DNA of 64,000 nucleotides from Novosphingobium sp. KA1 (GCF_017309955.1 NZ_CP021248.1:1464001-1528000); one strand, 5' to 3'; counted from the stretch's first letter, positions 18,220 to 28,269 are shown. Translations and numbers: made by a program. The notes: generated by a model from the letters alone, not told the origin.

Positions 18220-18405
18220 TCAACAGCAGCGCCCGCCGTTTCTTCCACCATAGCGGGCCTGCTGCCGATCACGAAAAAAGGCCTTCCGGTCCATGACCGG
18301 GCGGTCGGGGTGGCGGGCCTGCATGTGCCTGACGTAATCCTCGTAATCGGGCATTCCGACCATCAGGTGCAGCGCCTTGCGCAGCGTGGCGAGAGGATCG
18401 CTCAT
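18220..18405 (-). CDS. YbdD/YjiX-family small protein
   Basis: 61 residues. The signature MVGMPDYEDYVRHMQARHPD and the cysteine-ended tail GGRNGGRCC are typical of the YbdD/YjiX family, which almost always follows a CstA-type transporter gene. It overlaps the cstA stop by ATGA. It is known as an accessory factor for pyruvate/peptide uptake by the CstA/BtsT group; the exact role is unclear. Confidence 0.9.
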   Translation of the reverse strand: MSDPLATLRKALHLMVGMPDYEDYVRHMQARHPDRPVMDRKAFFRDRQQARYGGRNGGRCC

Positions 18406-20453
18406 GCCGCCGCCACCGTTTCATCGATCACCTCACAGGCAGTCGGCACGGCGCTGCGACGCGCCGCAAGGACGCTGCGCAGGCTGAACACCAGCAAGGC
18501 AAGGACCACCGCCAGAAACACCGCGACAAGTGCGGCATCGATACGGTCATTGAGGATCACCTGCCGCATTTCCGACAATGACTTTGCCGGCGCCAGAACC
18601 TGCCCCCTGTCCGCCGCCGCCTCGAACCTGGCGGCATGAGCCAGGAAGCCCACCTTGGGATCGGCTGCAAACAGCTTTAGCCAGCCCGCCGTGCCCGTGC
18701 ACAGCAGCAGCCATGCCGCCGGGAGAGCCGTCACCCAGACATAACGATCACGCTTCATGCGGAACAGCACCACCGTCCCCAGCATCAGGGCGATTGCCGC
18801 CAGCATCTGGTTGGCGATACCGAAGACCGGCCAGAGCGTGTTCACCCCGCCCAGCGGATCGGACACGCCCTGATGGAGGAAAAACCCCCAGGCCGCCACA
18901 CAAAGCCCTGTCGCCACAAGCCCGGGCACCACCCCTTCGTTCTTGCCGAAACGCGGCGCGGCGATGGCGATCAGGTCCTGTAGCATGAACCGTCCCGCGC
19001 GGGTGCCCGCATCAACGGCGGTAAGGATGAACAACGCCTCGAACAGGATCGCGAAGTGGTACCAGAACGCCTTCATCGCCGGCCCGCCGACAACATGCGA
19101 GAAGATCTCCGCCATGGCGACCGCCAGGGTTGGCGCCCCGCCCGCGCGTGAAATGATCGTGTGCTCCCCCAGATCGCGCGCGGTCTGCACCAGCGTGTCG
19201 GCGGACAGCGGATACCCCATCGCGGTCACCGCCTGCGCCACCTGATGCGGCTCGGTGCCGATCACCGCGGCCGGGCTGTTCATCGCGAAATAGATGCCGG
19301 GATCGAGGATCGAAGCGCCGATCAGCGCCATGATCGCCACGAACGCCTCCATCAGCATCGCACCATAGCCGATCATCGGCGCATCGGCCTCGGTGGCGAT
19401 CAGCTTGGGCGTCGTGCCGCTGGCGATCAGCGCGTGGAACCCTGATACCGCGCCGCAGGCGATGGTGATGAACAGGAACGGGAACAGCGATCCCGCCCAG
19501 ACCGGGCCGCCGTCCGCCGCGAATGCGGTCACTGAAGGCATGCGCAGCGCAGGTGCCATGATGACGATACCCACCGCCAGCGCCGCGATCGCGCCGATCT
19601 TGAGAAAAGTCGAGAGGTAGTCGCGCGGAGCGAGCAGCAGCCAGACCGGCAGCACCGAGGCGACCGCGCCATAGCCGATCAGGATCCAGCACAGCTGGAT
19701 CGGTGTCAGCGTGAACAGCGGCCCCCAGAACGGCGACTGCGCCACCCACTGCCCACAGACCAGCGCCGCGATCAGGCCGATCAGTCCCAGCACCGAGACT
19801 TCGCCGATCCGCCCGGGCCTGATCCACCGGGTGTAACCGCCCATCGCCAGCGCCAGGGGCACGGTTGCCGCCACGGTGAACAGCCCCCATGGGCTGGCCG
19901 CCAGCGCCTTGACGACAATCAGAGCCAGTACCGCCAGGATGATGATCATGATGAGGAACGCCCCGAAGAGCGCTATCACGCCTGCCGCCTGGCCCATTTC
20001 CATGCGCACCAGCTCCCCCAGCGAGCGCCCGTCGCGACGCATCGAGATGAACAGCACCATGAAGTCCTGCACGGCACCGGCCAGCACCACGCCCACGATG
20101 ATCCACAGCGTGCCCGGCAGATAGCCCATCTGTGCGGCCAGCACCGGCCCCACCAGCGGTCCGGCCCCGGCGATAGCGGCAAAGTGGTGCCCGAACAGCA
20201 CCCGCTTGTCGGTCGCCACATAATCCAGCCCGTCGGCACGGTAGACAGCCGGGGTCGCTCGTCCGGGATCGAGGCGCATGACCTTCCGGGCGATGAAGCG
20301 CGCATAGAAGCGATAGGCCACAAGGAAAGAACAGACCGCCGCGACCAGAATCCACAGCGCGCTGATCGTCTCTCCGCGCGACAGGGCCACGACCGCCAGC
20401 GATCCGGTCGCCACCAGGGCCATGACGATCCAGCCAATTCGATGCACGGTCAT
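18402..20453 (-). CDS. cstA: Carbon starvation protein CstA-type transporter
   Basis: 683 residues from ATG 20453 with GAAGAGG upstream; a longer frame running to 20684 is antisense to the YcaQ-like gene. A very hydrophobic protein of about 16-18 helices. Family hallmarks are RVLFGHHFAAIAGAGPLVGP, ISMRRDGRSLGELV and SGTTPKLI. It imports pyruvate and/or peptides across the inner membrane during carbon limitation. It is translationally coupled to the YbdD-like gene. It sits divergent from an unrelated DNA-repair-type gene. Confidence 0.92.
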   Translation of the reverse strand: MTVHRIGWIVMALVATGSLAVVALSRGETISALWILVAAVCSFLVAYRFYARFIARKVMRLDPGRATPAVYRADGLDYVATDKRVLFGHHFAAIAGAGPLVGPVLAAQMGYLPGTLWIIVGVVLAGAVQDFMVLFISMRRDGRSLGELVRMEMGQAAGVIALFGAFLIMIIILAVLALIVVKALAASPWGLFTVAATVPLALAMGGYTRWIRPGRIGEVSVLGLIGLIAALVCGQWVAQSPFWGPLFTLTPIQLCWILIGYGAVASVLPVWLLLAPRDYLSTFLKIGAIAALAVGIVIMAPALRMPSVTAFAADGGPVWAGSLFPFLFITIACGAVSGFHALIASGTTPKLIATEADAPMIGYGAMLMEAFVAIMALIGASILDPGIYFAMNSPAAVIGTEPHQVAQAVTAMGYPLSADTLVQTARDLGEHTIISRAGGAPTLAVAMAEIFSHVVGGPAMKAFWYHFAILFEALFILTAVDAGTRAGRFMLQDLIAIAAPRFGKNEGVVPGLVATGLCVAAWGFFLHQGVSDPLGGVNTLWPVFGIANQMLAAIALMLGTVVLFRMKRDRYVWVTALPAAWLLLCTGTAGWLKLFAADPKVGFLAHAARFEAAADRGQVLAPAKSLSEMRQVILNDRIDAALVAVFLAVVLALLVFSLRSVLAARRSAVPTACEVIDETVAAA

Positions 20454-20562
20454 ATCCTCTTCCCATATCGGCTCGAAATGCCGTTTGCGCAGGAATGGGC
20501 TGAGCCTGCAACCCCCTGTCGGCCGCTTGCCACTGACGGGACTTGGCCATACCTCTCGTTCG

Positions 20563-21729
20563 GTGACGAAATTCGAAGAGATCGGCGCCCCGCTTGCCCG
20601 GCGCATCGCCCTTGCCGCGCAGGGCTTTGGCGCCCGGCCTGCGCGCGCGCCGAAACCGGCCGACCTGCGCCGCGTGCTGGGCAAGGTTCACCTTCACCAG
20701 ATCGACAGCGTCAACGTGCTGGTCCGTGCGCATTACCTGCCTGCCTTCTCGCGCCTCGGCGCTTATGATCGCGCCGATCTCGAAACGCTGGCCTGGGGCC
20801 CCAGGCGCCAACGCGCACTGTTCGAATACTGGGCGCACGAAGCCTCGCTGCTGCCGTTCGAATTGCAGCCACTGCTGCGCTGGCGCATGAACCAGGCGGA
20901 TCGCGGTGAAGCCAGCTGGGGACGGATGCGGCTCTACGCCAGCGAACGACGCGCCGAGGCCATGGCCTTGCTTGACCGCATCCGGATCGACGGCCCGCTC
21001 GCCGCATCGGATTTCGAAAGCCACAAGGGCAAGTCCGGCTGGTGGGAATGGAGCGACACCAAGCGCGCGCTGGAATGGCTGTTCTGGGCGGGTCACATTA
21101 CCACCGCCGCACGGCGCGGCAGCTTCGAGCGCCTCTATGACCTGACCGAGCGGGTGATCCCTGCCACCGTCTTGGCGCTCCCCACGCCCGCCGATGCCGA
21201 CGCCCACCGCGCGCTCATCGCCCATGCCGCCGCCGCCCACGGTATCGCCACCGACAAGGAACTGCGCGACTACTTCCGCCAGTCGCCCGAACAAGCCCGG
21301 CCCGCGATCCATGCGCTGGCCGAGGAAGGCGTGCTGATTCCGGTTTCCGTGGCGGGCGGAAAGCATGGCTGGCTGCACCGCGATGCCCGCCGCCCGCGCC
21401 GCATCGACGGCCGTGCTCTCCTGGCCCCCTTTGATCCGCTGGTCTGGGAGCGCGACCGCGCCGAGCGCCTGTTCGGCTTTCGCTACCGCATCGAGATCTA
21501 CGTGCCTGCGGAAAAGCGCCTTCACGGCTACTACGTGCTGCCGTTCCTGCTGGGCGACCGTTTGGTAGCACGGGTCGACCTCAAGGCCGACCGCAAGGCT
21601 GCAATGCTGATCGTGCAATCGGCGCATTTCGAACCCGACGCGCCGGAAGATGCAAGAGAGGAACTGTCCGCCGAACTCGAAACCATGGCTGCGTGGTTGG
21701 GGCTGGAACTCGCACCGCTGAAGCCATGA
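20563..21729 (+). CDS. YcaQ/AlkZ-like winged-helix DNA glycosylase
   Basis: 388 residues from GTG 20563 (the ORF is open further left, into cstA; no strong ribosome site settles the start). Fits the HTH_42 / YcaQ family that unhooks interstrand crosslinks and AlkZ that excises azinomycin adducts. The catalytic QxD motif is visible as HQIDSVNV, followed by RAHYLPAFSRLGAYD. The C-terminus has LLAPFDPLVWERDRAERLF and DLKADRKA, both characteristic. Acts on DNA in the cytoplasm. No antibiotic cluster is near, so a general YcaQ-type repair role is likelier than self-resistance. Confidence 0.85.
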   Translation: MTKFEEIGAPLARRIALAAQGFGARPARAPKPADLRRVLGKVHLHQIDSVNVLVRAHYLPAFSRLGAYDRADLETLAWGPRRQRALFEYWAHEASLLPFELQPLLRWRMNQADRGEASWGRMRLYASERRAEAMALLDRIRIDGPLAASDFESHKGKSGWWEWSDTKRALEWLFWAGHITTAARRGSFERLYDLTERVIPATVLALPTPADADAHRALIAHAAAAHGIATDKELRDYFRQSPEQARPAIHALAEEGVLIPVSVAGGKHGWLHRDARRPRRIDGRALLAPFDPLVWERDRAERLFGFRYRIEIYVPAEKRLHGYYVLPFLLGDRLVARVDLKADRKAAMLIVQSAHFEPDAPEDAREELSAELETMAAWLGLELAPLKP

Positions 21730-21805
21730 GCCTGCCGATGCGTCAGCCCGCCTTCCAATCGAGCTGGCCTTCCTGATATCTCAGAGAACGCGGAAAACAG
21801 GAATT

Positions 21806-22774
21806 TTATGGAACGTGACGCGATACTGCCGGATCGGAAACGGCGCGCATCCGCGCGAGTTCGGCGGGGATCGGCCAGCCCCATTCCTCGTAAAGCCGTG
21901 CGAGCAGGGTCAGCAATTGGCGCAGTTCCGGCGCGGTGTCATCTTGCCGGAAACGCATCAACAGCGGCGCTGAAATCGGTTCGGCGATGTCGATGAAGGC
22001 CACGTCACCCCGGCCGTGATGCCGCACCGATTGCGGCACGATGCATGCACCGACGCCCGCCGCCACCATGACCAGCCCGGTCTGCAGTTCCCGCACTTCC
22101 TGGATCTGATCAGGCATCAACCCGTGCGAAACGAACGCCGAGAGTACCAGGTCGGCAAAACTCGGACGCGGCTCGCTGGGATAGAAGATCAATGGCTCCC
22201 GGCAAAGCCTTGCCAGTTCCACAGGCTCCCCCAGCAATGCCAGCGGATGGTCCTTCGCGACTGCGACCACAAGCGGTTCATTGCGAGCCAGCACATGACG
22301 GATACCCGGATCCTCGACAACGATCCGGTCGAAACCGATATCGATGCGGCGATCCTTCAGCGCCGCCATCTGCTCCTCGGTGCCCATTTCGGTCACGCCG
22401 ATCTCGACTTGCGGCACGATCTCGCGGAACTGCCGGATTACCTCGGGCAGTCGCGCATAGAGCGTCGAGGGCACCAGCCCGAACACAAAGCGCGGTGATT
22501 TCCGCGCCGCCAGGTTCTGCATGGAGACCTGCAGCTGCTGCATGCCGCGCATGACCATGCTGGCCCGCTCATAGAGCAGCTTGCCCGCCTCGGTCAGCTT
22601 CAGCGGGCGAGTGCCGCGCTCGAACAGGGTCAATCCAAGCGAGACCTCAAGTTCCTGGATACGCTGGCTGAGCGGCGGCTGCGTCATGTGCAGTTGCTCC
22701 GCCGCGCGCGTGAAGCTGCGTTCGTTGGCGACCGCGAGAAAATAGCGCAGCTGGCGAATGTCGATGTTCTGCAT
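21806..22774 (-). CDS. LysR-family transcriptional regulator (CatR/BenM-like)
   Basis: 322 residues. The N-terminal winged helix is textbook LysR: LRYFLAVANERSFTRAAEQL, then TQPPLSQRIQELE. The effector domain runs from about 90 and has the HVLARNEPLVVAVAKDHPLA and VAAGVGACIVPQS patterns of the aromatic-acid-responsive branch. It is divergent from the FUSC membrane protein at 23095, and a perfect palindrome sits between them, so it probably controls that gene in response to an aromatic or organic acid. Confidence 0.88.
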   Translation of the reverse strand: MQNIDIRQLRYFLAVANERSFTRAAEQLHMTQPPLSQRIQELEVSLGLTLFERGTRPLKLTEAGKLLYERASMVMRGMQQLQVSMQNLAARKSPRFVFGLVPSTLYARLPEVIRQFREIVPQVEIGVTEMGTEEQMAALKDRRIDIGFDRIVVEDPGIRHVLARNEPLVVAVAKDHPLALLGEPVELARLCREPLIFYPSEPRPSFADLVLSAFVSHGLMPDQIQEVRELQTGLVMVAAGVGACIVPQSVRHHGRGDVAFIDIAEPISAPLLMRFRQDDTAPELRQLLTLLARLYEEWGWPIPAELARMRAVSDPAVSRHVP

Positions 22775-23094
22775 TTCACGTCGCTCCAGAGCCGCTCGTT
22801 GCGGGCCAAGCGCTCACCATCCATATCGCAGCGATATAATGTCAGTTCAACACAGTCCTTCCATCGACTCGGTGAAAGGTCCAGGGCAGCGCGGTCGGCG
22901 AGACCGACAAATCCTGGACAGGTTGCCGCCGAACAGGCGGACTTCCCCCTAAACTGCGCTGATGTTCATGCCCCAAGACTGCAACGGTGGATATAAGACA
23001 ACAAGAGTTGCCTGTCTTGAACCCCGCATCGGCGTGCGCCTACCCCCGGCGGCAACCTTATCCAGCCATATCGTTCCGATGACGGCCTGACACC
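22775..23094. promoter_or_regulatory. 320-bp divergent region with a perfect palindrome at 22823-22837
   Basis: The gap between the LysR gene and the FUSC gene contains ATATCGC-A-GCGATAT (22823-22837), a 7-1-7 perfect palindrome 49 bases upstream of the LysR start. It includes the T-N11-A shape favoured by LysR regulators. The rest shows no ORF or other clear signal. Confidence 0.5.
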
Positions 23095-25257
23095 ATGGCC
23101 GTCGGCACCGCGCGTCTGCAAAGCATCACCACGCCAGCCTTGCCGCGTTCCCGGGAAACAAGTCCCGTTCTGGCGGAAACGCTGACCGGGATGGCGGATG
23201 CCCTGTTTTCCCTGAAGACTTACGCGGCGGCGATCCTGGCCTACTACATCGCGCTGCGGATCGGCCTGCACCGGCCTTACTGGTCGGTCATCACCTGCTA
23301 CATCGTGGCCCAGCCGCTGGCCGGCGCCATGTTGTCGAAAGCGGTCTTCCGCATGATCGGCACCGTCTTCGGCGCGCTTGTCGCCATCATCCTCGTCCCC
23401 CAGTTCGTGAACTCGCCGGAGTTGCTGACCTGGGTGCTGGGCCTTTGGCTGGCATTGTGCACATATGTGGCGATGCTGGACCGCACCCCGCGATCCTACG
23501 TGTTCCTGCTCGCCGGATACACCGCCAGCATCATCGGCTTCGCCGCCGTGAGCCACCCGAGCACGATCTTCGACATCGCCAGCCTGCGCGTGCAGGAAAT
23601 CATCATCGGCATCTGGTCCAGTGCCGTGGTCAACGCACTGATATTCCCGCGCACCGTCTCGGCAAAGCTGGCCGAACGCGCCAGCCAGATCCTGACCGAC
23701 GCCGAACGCTGGTCGCGCGATGCGCTGTCCGCGCAGGACAATGCAGAGGACGCGGCGACGCTCGACCGCGATCGCCGCAGGCTCGCTCTTGATCTCCACG
23801 AATTGCACCAGTTGGCGGTCCAGCTGCCTTTCGATCTCTCCCGCTTCACCGTGCGGGTCGCGGTTCTGCGCGTATTGCAGGACCGACTCTCGATGCTTCT
23901 CCCGCTGGCGAGCGGCATCGAGGATCGCATCGGCCAGCTTCACGCCGCTGAAGCCATGCCACCGGATATCGCAGCCCTCATCGCCGACATCACCCTGTGG
24001 CTGAACGACCTTTCCTCGGCCGCCGAGACCATACCCCAAGCCGACGCGCTTATCGCCCGCGCCCATGCACTGGAACCGCGGGACGAAAGCGAATGGGACT
24101 GGGAGACCGGGCTGTGTCTAAGCCTGCTCGACCGCTTGCAGGATCTGATCCGTATCCACCGCGATGCGCGTGAATTGCATGCGATCATCCTTTCCCCGAC
24201 CACCGCGCCATCACCGAACATTGCCGCCGCCATCCGCAATGCCCGCGCCATGCCGCTGCACCGTGACCATGGCCTGGCGCTGCGATCGGCGCTGGCGACG
24301 ATGGCAACCCTGGGCATCGGCACAGCCATGTGGATCGCCACGGCCTGGCCGGATGGCAGCACCGCCGTGGTGATCGCGTGCATCATCTGCGCCCTGTTCA
24401 GCCACCTCGACAACCCTGGACCGACCGCCAGCCGCCTGCTGTACGGTACCCTTGCCGCCATGCCGATCGGCGCATTCTACGCCTTTGTCCTGATGCCCCG
24501 GCTCAGTGACTTTCCGGCAATGGTCGGCGTTCTGGCGCCGGTCATGCTGATCGTCGGCAGCCTTCAGGCCCGCCCGTCGACCGCGATCTTTGCCATCGGC
24601 ATCATGCTGACATTGCCGGGCCTCGTAGGCCTCAACGAGGAATACGACGCCAATTTCCAGACCTTCACCAACTTCGCCATCGCGCAAATCGTAGGGGTTG
24701 GCATTGCCGTCTTTGTACTCAATTTCGCCAGTTCGGTTGGAACACGCTCCAGTGCGATCCGGCTCGTGCGTTCGGGCTGGCGCGAGCTCGCGGGCATGGC
24801 GGGGGGCAGGGACAGCCTCGACCTCAATGCCTGGATCGGCCGTATGATCGACCGCGTGGCGATGTTGACGCCGCGCCTCAAATACCTCGCAATCGACCCT
24901 ACCCAACCCCTGCTCGACATCCTCGCCGACACCCGCATTGGCATGGCCATCCACGACCTTCGCACGTTCCAGGAACGTGCATCGCCGTGGAGCGCCCGGC
25001 AAGTCGCGGTCGTGCTCAAGCACGTCGAGCAGCACTTCACGCAGCTACGCGACGACCGGCCGATCGACCCGGATCCTGCCTTGGTTCGGGCGATCGACCT
25101 GGTTCTGGCGAAAGTGGCGGCGCTGGAAGATCTCGAGCAGCGCCGCCTTGGCGTGCTGGCGCTTACCAGCCTCAGGCGCAATCTGGCATCCTACGCGCCG
25201 CCTCCACCGGCCATGCGCCGCCAGCGGGAGGATGGCTCAGCCGTGCTCCCGGGATAG
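23095..25257 (+). CDS. FUSC-family membrane protein (aromatic-acid efflux type)
   Basis: 720 residues in the FUSC/AaeB/YccS layout. It has an N-terminal block of about six helices starting FSLKTYAAAILAYYIALRIG, a cytoplasmic middle region (about 190-390), a second helix block (about 395-560) and a cytoplasmic C-terminus. The start may instead be the Met at residue 33, just before the first helix. Such proteins pump out hydroxybenzoates and similar acids, usually with an HlyD-type adaptor, but no adaptor gene is present here. The adjacent LysR gene is the likely regulator. The 3' end overlaps the convergent GH3 gene by 21 bp. Confidence 0.82.
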   Translation: MAVGTARLQSITTPALPRSRETSPVLAETLTGMADALFSLKTYAAAILAYYIALRIGLHRPYWSVITCYIVAQPLAGAMLSKAVFRMIGTVFGALVAIILVPQFVNSPELLTWVLGLWLALCTYVAMLDRTPRSYVFLLAGYTASIIGFAAVSHPSTIFDIASLRVQEIIIGIWSSAVVNALIFPRTVSAKLAERASQILTDAERWSRDALSAQDNAEDAATLDRDRRRLALDLHELHQLAVQLPFDLSRFTVRVAVLRVLQDRLSMLLPLASGIEDRIGQLHAAEAMPPDIAALIADITLWLNDLSSAAETIPQADALIARAHALEPRDESEWDWETGLCLSLLDRLQDLIRIHRDARELHAIILSPTTAPSPNIAAAIRNARAMPLHRDHGLALRSALATMATLGIGTAMWIATAWPDGSTAVVIACIICALFSHLDNPGPTASRLLYGTLAAMPIGAFYAFVLMPRLSDFPAMVGVLAPVMLIVGSLQARPSTAIFAIGIMLTLPGLVGLNEEYDANFQTFTNFAIAQIVGVGIAVFVLNFASSVGTRSSAIRLVRSGWRELAGMAGGRDSLDLNAWIGRMIDRVAMLTPRLKYLAIDPTQPLLDILADTRIGMAIHDLRTFQERASPWSARQVAVVLKHVEQHFTQLRDDRPIDPDPALVRAIDLVLAKVAALEDLEQRRLGVLALTSLRRNLASYAPPPPAMRRQREDGSAVLPG

Positions 25258-27630
25258 ATCCAGGGCAGCTGCGTCAAGCGCCATGCCCGCCTCTTCGCTG
25301 TGGCGCGCCACCCGCAGGCCGAGGGGGCCGGCAAGGTATTCCCACCCCTCAACGCCCCAGCGTTGCAGTGCGCGGGGTTCCAGCGGTACCGATACACGGC
25401 GGCTTTCCCCGGCGGCCAGGGCTACCTTGGTGAAACCCACCAGCGCGCATTCGGGAGAATCGCGGTAGACCTGCACGACGTCGCTGCCGTCGCGGTCCGA
25501 GACGTTCGCGACGGTAAGCGTTACCACGTTGTCCTCGATCCGGGCATCGGACCAGGCAAAGCAGGCGTAACCAGCGCCGGAACCGATCGGATGCCGCGCC
25601 GCCTTTCCTTTGGCGACAAGTCCGCGATAGCCCAGCAGAGTACCTTCCGAATAGGCCAGCGTCCCGTCGGCGGCAGGTTTCAGCCGGAAGGCGGGGTAAT
25701 CGTCCTCGCTGGCCGCGAACGTTACCGGCAGGCGTCCGCCAGGCTCACGAGCGCCCGACAGCACATCGGCGAGCGCCCGGGCGAAGCCTTCTCCCGGATA
25801 CCAGACCGAGAGCAGCGCGGCCGTCCGGTGCTCCCAGGAGCAGTCGAAGGCATGGCCGACGTTGACGATCACCGCGGTACGGGGATTGGCCGCCGTCACT
25901 GCGTCGATCAGGCGCAGTTGCTCGGCCGGCAGCAAAGTGTCCGCACGGTCCTTGCTTTCGACGCTGGAGTCGGATGTTTCACCCACGATCAGGAATACCG
26001 CATCGGCCGATCGTGCGGCGTCGACAGCAGCCTGCAACATCTCTTCCGCACTGCCGGGACCGCGCAGCCCGTACCAGAGCCCCTGCACGCGCCCGCCGAT
26101 CCACGAGAACTCGACCGTCACCGTGATCGTCTGCCCCTCGGCCAGGTCCAGGGCCAGGACATCGGAATCACCGCGCTTGAGCACGCCCATGACGTCACCT
26201 GCCGGGATTTCGCCACCCGCGCGCATCACTTCCTCGCCATCGACAAGAATACGCGCGGCGCCCGTGGAGCCAAGGTGCAGATTGTGCACTCCGCTGCGGG
26301 TTGCCTTGTAGCGCCCGCTTGCCCGCACCGAACCGGGCGTCGCGAAATCGGCCTGATCGTGCACGCCGACAAACCAGACCAGCGAATTCGTATCGCGTGT
26401 CTCGCGCGACACCACTTCACCCGCACAGTCTGGCGCGCCAAAGTATTCGAGTGTCATTCCGCGCGTGGAACCATCGCCGATATCCAGCGCCGGCACAACG
26501 CGCATGCTGGGCAGGCGCGGCTGCGGATCGACGCCAGGCTCGAACAGGATCTCCGAACAGCCGCCATACGTCTCGCGCAGCACCTCGACCGGCGTCGGCG
26601 CATCAGGCGAGATCGAGATCTTGGCGAAAGTCCCGCCCTGAAAACACGGCGCCCAGGCATTGGGGCCGATCACGGCCAGACGCTTCACCGCCCCCGGAGC
26701 GAGCGGCAGCATATCCCCTTCGTTGCGCAGGAGCGTAAAGCCGGCAGCCGCCGCCTCCACAAGCAGAGCCTGCGCCGCATCCGGCGACACCGGCTGGGAC
26801 TTGTTGCCGGTGATCCGGCGCGCCACCGATGCGACGCGGGCTGCCGCGTCTTCCACGCGCGCGGCGTCAACCGCGCCCATCGCCACCGCCGCCTCCAGCT
26901 TTTCCCCCATGAAGCGCGCAGGGCCGGGCATTTCCAGATCGAGCCCGGCATTGATCGTGCCTTCGCTGGAATGGGTGCCGAACCAGTCGCTCATGATGAG
27001 ACCGTCGAAGCCCCAGTCCTGCTTGACCACTTTCGTCAGCACATGGGCCTGTTCCGAACACCACGCCCCGTTGACACGGTTATAGGCCGCCATCAGCCCC
27101 GCACAGCCCTCGCTTGCGGCATATTCAAAGGGCAGCAGGTACACCTCGCGCAAGGTCCGCTCGTCGACACGAACGTCCACCTCGTCGCGCGCAGTCTCGC
27201 TGTCGTTGCAGACCATGTGCTTGGCGATCGATCCGGTGCCGGTCGATTGCAGGCCCTTGACCCATTCCGCGCCGAGCACCCCGGTCAACACCGGATCTTC
27301 CGAAAAGTACTCGAAGGCCCGCCCTGCCAGCGGGCTGCGAGCGAGATTGAGGTTGGGCGCCAGCACGGCATCCACGCCGCGCGAAACGGCCTCGCTGCCA
27401 ACCAGCGCGCCAATACGGCGGGACAGATCGCGATCCCAGGTCGCTCCAAGCAGCGTCGAGCAGGGGCTAAGCAGGGCAATATCGCGTTCGTCCACCTTGC
27501 CGCTGGCGATCCCAAGCGGGCCGTCGGACATCGTGAAGGAGGGAATGCCCGCCTCAGGCACCGCACACGAGGACCACATCGCCTCGCCTGCCGTAAGCGC
27601 GCAGGCCTGCGAAAGAGAAAACGCGCTCAT
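25237..27630 (-). CDS. Glycoside hydrolase family 3 beta-glucosidase
   Basis: 797 residues. The GH3 N-terminal TIM barrel has the nucleophile D215 in GLIMSDWFGTHS, plus AKHMVCNDSE and AYNRVNGAWCSE, both standard substrate-site motifs. The second domain is at about 300-700, with a PA14-type insert (about 385-515; RASGRYKATRSGVHNLHLG). A fibronectin-III-like C-terminus follows (SDVVQVYRDSPECALVGFTKVALAAGE in two pieces). No signal peptide, so it acts in the cytoplasm on imported glycosides. It overlaps the FMN reductase gene by ATGA, which ties sugar release to the flavin monooxygenase next door. Confidence 0.92.
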   Translation of the reverse strand: MSAFSLSQACALTAGEAMWSSCAVPEAGIPSFTMSDGPLGIASGKVDERDIALLSPCSTLLGATWDRDLSRRIGALVGSEAVSRGVDAVLAPNLNLARSPLAGRAFEYFSEDPVLTGVLGAEWVKGLQSTGTGSIAKHMVCNDSETARDEVDVRVDERTLREVYLLPFEYAASEGCAGLMAAYNRVNGAWCSEQAHVLTKVVKQDWGFDGLIMSDWFGTHSSEGTINAGLDLEMPGPARFMGEKLEAAVAMGAVDAARVEDAAARVASVARRITGNKSQPVSPDAAQALLVEAAAAGFTLLRNEGDMLPLAPGAVKRLAVIGPNAWAPCFQGGTFAKISISPDAPTPVEVLRETYGGCSEILFEPGVDPQPRLPSMRVVPALDIGDGSTRGMTLEYFGAPDCAGEVVSRETRDTNSLVWFVGVHDQADFATPGSVRASGRYKATRSGVHNLHLGSTGAARILVDGEEVMRAGGEIPAGDVMGVLKRGDSDVLALDLAEGQTITVTVEFSWIGGRVQGLWYGLRGPGSAEEMLQAAVDAARSADAVFLIVGETSDSSVESKDRADTLLPAEQLRLIDAVTAANPRTAVIVNVGHAFDCSWEHRTAALLSVWYPGEGFARALADVLSGAREPGGRLPVTFAASEDDYPAFRLKPAADGTLAYSEGTLLGYRGLVAKGKAARHPIGSGAGYACFAWSDARIEDNVVTLTVANVSDRDGSDVVQVYRDSPECALVGFTKVALAAGESRRVSVPLEPRALQRWGVEGWEYLAGPLGLRVARHSEEAGMALDAAALDLSREHG

Positions 27631-28214
27631 GCCAGGGCCTCCACCCGGAAACCCATGATCTGCTCAGCCTGGGCGCGCACTGCACGCGCAACCGCTTCGT
27701 CGATCAACGAACCGTCGGGCGCAAACGGCCTCTGCTCGGCCGAATTGACCCCGACACCTACCGGCGTCGGCCAACCGCGCATGGCATGGACAACGTCGCG
27801 CAGTGCCGAAAGCGTGGTTCCACAGGCCTGCCATCCGGCCGCCGTGACAACCAGCCCCACAGGTCGTCCATCAAAATATACACGGGCATCGCCGCGCAAG
27901 TCTTCCAGCAGGTCGATGGCGTTCTTGACGAGCCCCGAATAGCCGCCGTGATAGCCGGGGCTGCCGATGACGATACCGTCCGCCATCCGAACCGCTTCGA
28001 CAAGCGCCAGTTCTTCCGCCGTACGCTCCGGCTGCTCCGGATTGAAATGCGGCAGCGCCGCGAGCGCGGGACCGTCGAACATCACGGTTTCGGCGCCCAT
28101 TGCGGCGCATTCTGCCAGTACGGCGCGCACGATCCGTTCGCTGGATGAGGCCTGACGGAAGGTTCCGCCCAGCCCGACGATCCGCCGGGGCGCGGCGGTC
28201 GAATTCTCGGTCAT
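27627..28214 (-). CDS. NAD(P)H-dependent FMN reductase
   Basis: 195 residues with a flavodoxin-like fold. GLGGTFRQASSSERIV is the phosphate-binding start, and SPGYHGGYSGLVKNAIDLL is the signature of the FMN_red family. The protein reduces FMN with NAD(P)H. It lies between a luciferase-like monooxygenase gene (upstream) and the GH3 glucosidase gene (overlapping ATGA), so it most likely supplies reduced flavin to that monooxygenase. Confidence 0.88.
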   Translation of the reverse strand: MTENSTAAPRRIVGLGGTFRQASSSERIVRAVLAECAAMGAETVMFDGPALAALPHFNPEQPERTAEELALVEAVRMADGIVIGSPGYHGGYSGLVKNAIDLLEDLRGDARVYFDGRPVGLVVTAAGWQACGTTLSALRDVVHAMRGWPTPVGVGVNSAEQRPFAPDGSLIDEAVARAVRAQAEQIMGFRVEALA

Positions 28215-28230
28215 CGCTTTCTCCTCAAGC

Positions 28231-28256
28231 GGCGCGGCCTTCTTGCGGGCCGCGCC
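28231..28256 (-). terminator. GC hairpin between the monooxygenase and FMN reductase genes
   Basis: A 9-bp perfect stem GGCGCGGCC / GGCCGCGCC with an 8-base loop sits in the 55-bp intercistronic gap. There is no U tract on either side. It could partially terminate or stabilise the upstream mRNA and set different levels for the two enzymes. Confidence 0.45.
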
Positions 28257-28269
28257 ATCCTATCCTTGT

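Noticed and set aside
25300..27942. An 880-residue open frame antisense to the GH3 gene
   Set aside because: Histidine/arginine-rich composition typical of an antisense shadow; the GH3 frame carries all catalytic motifs.
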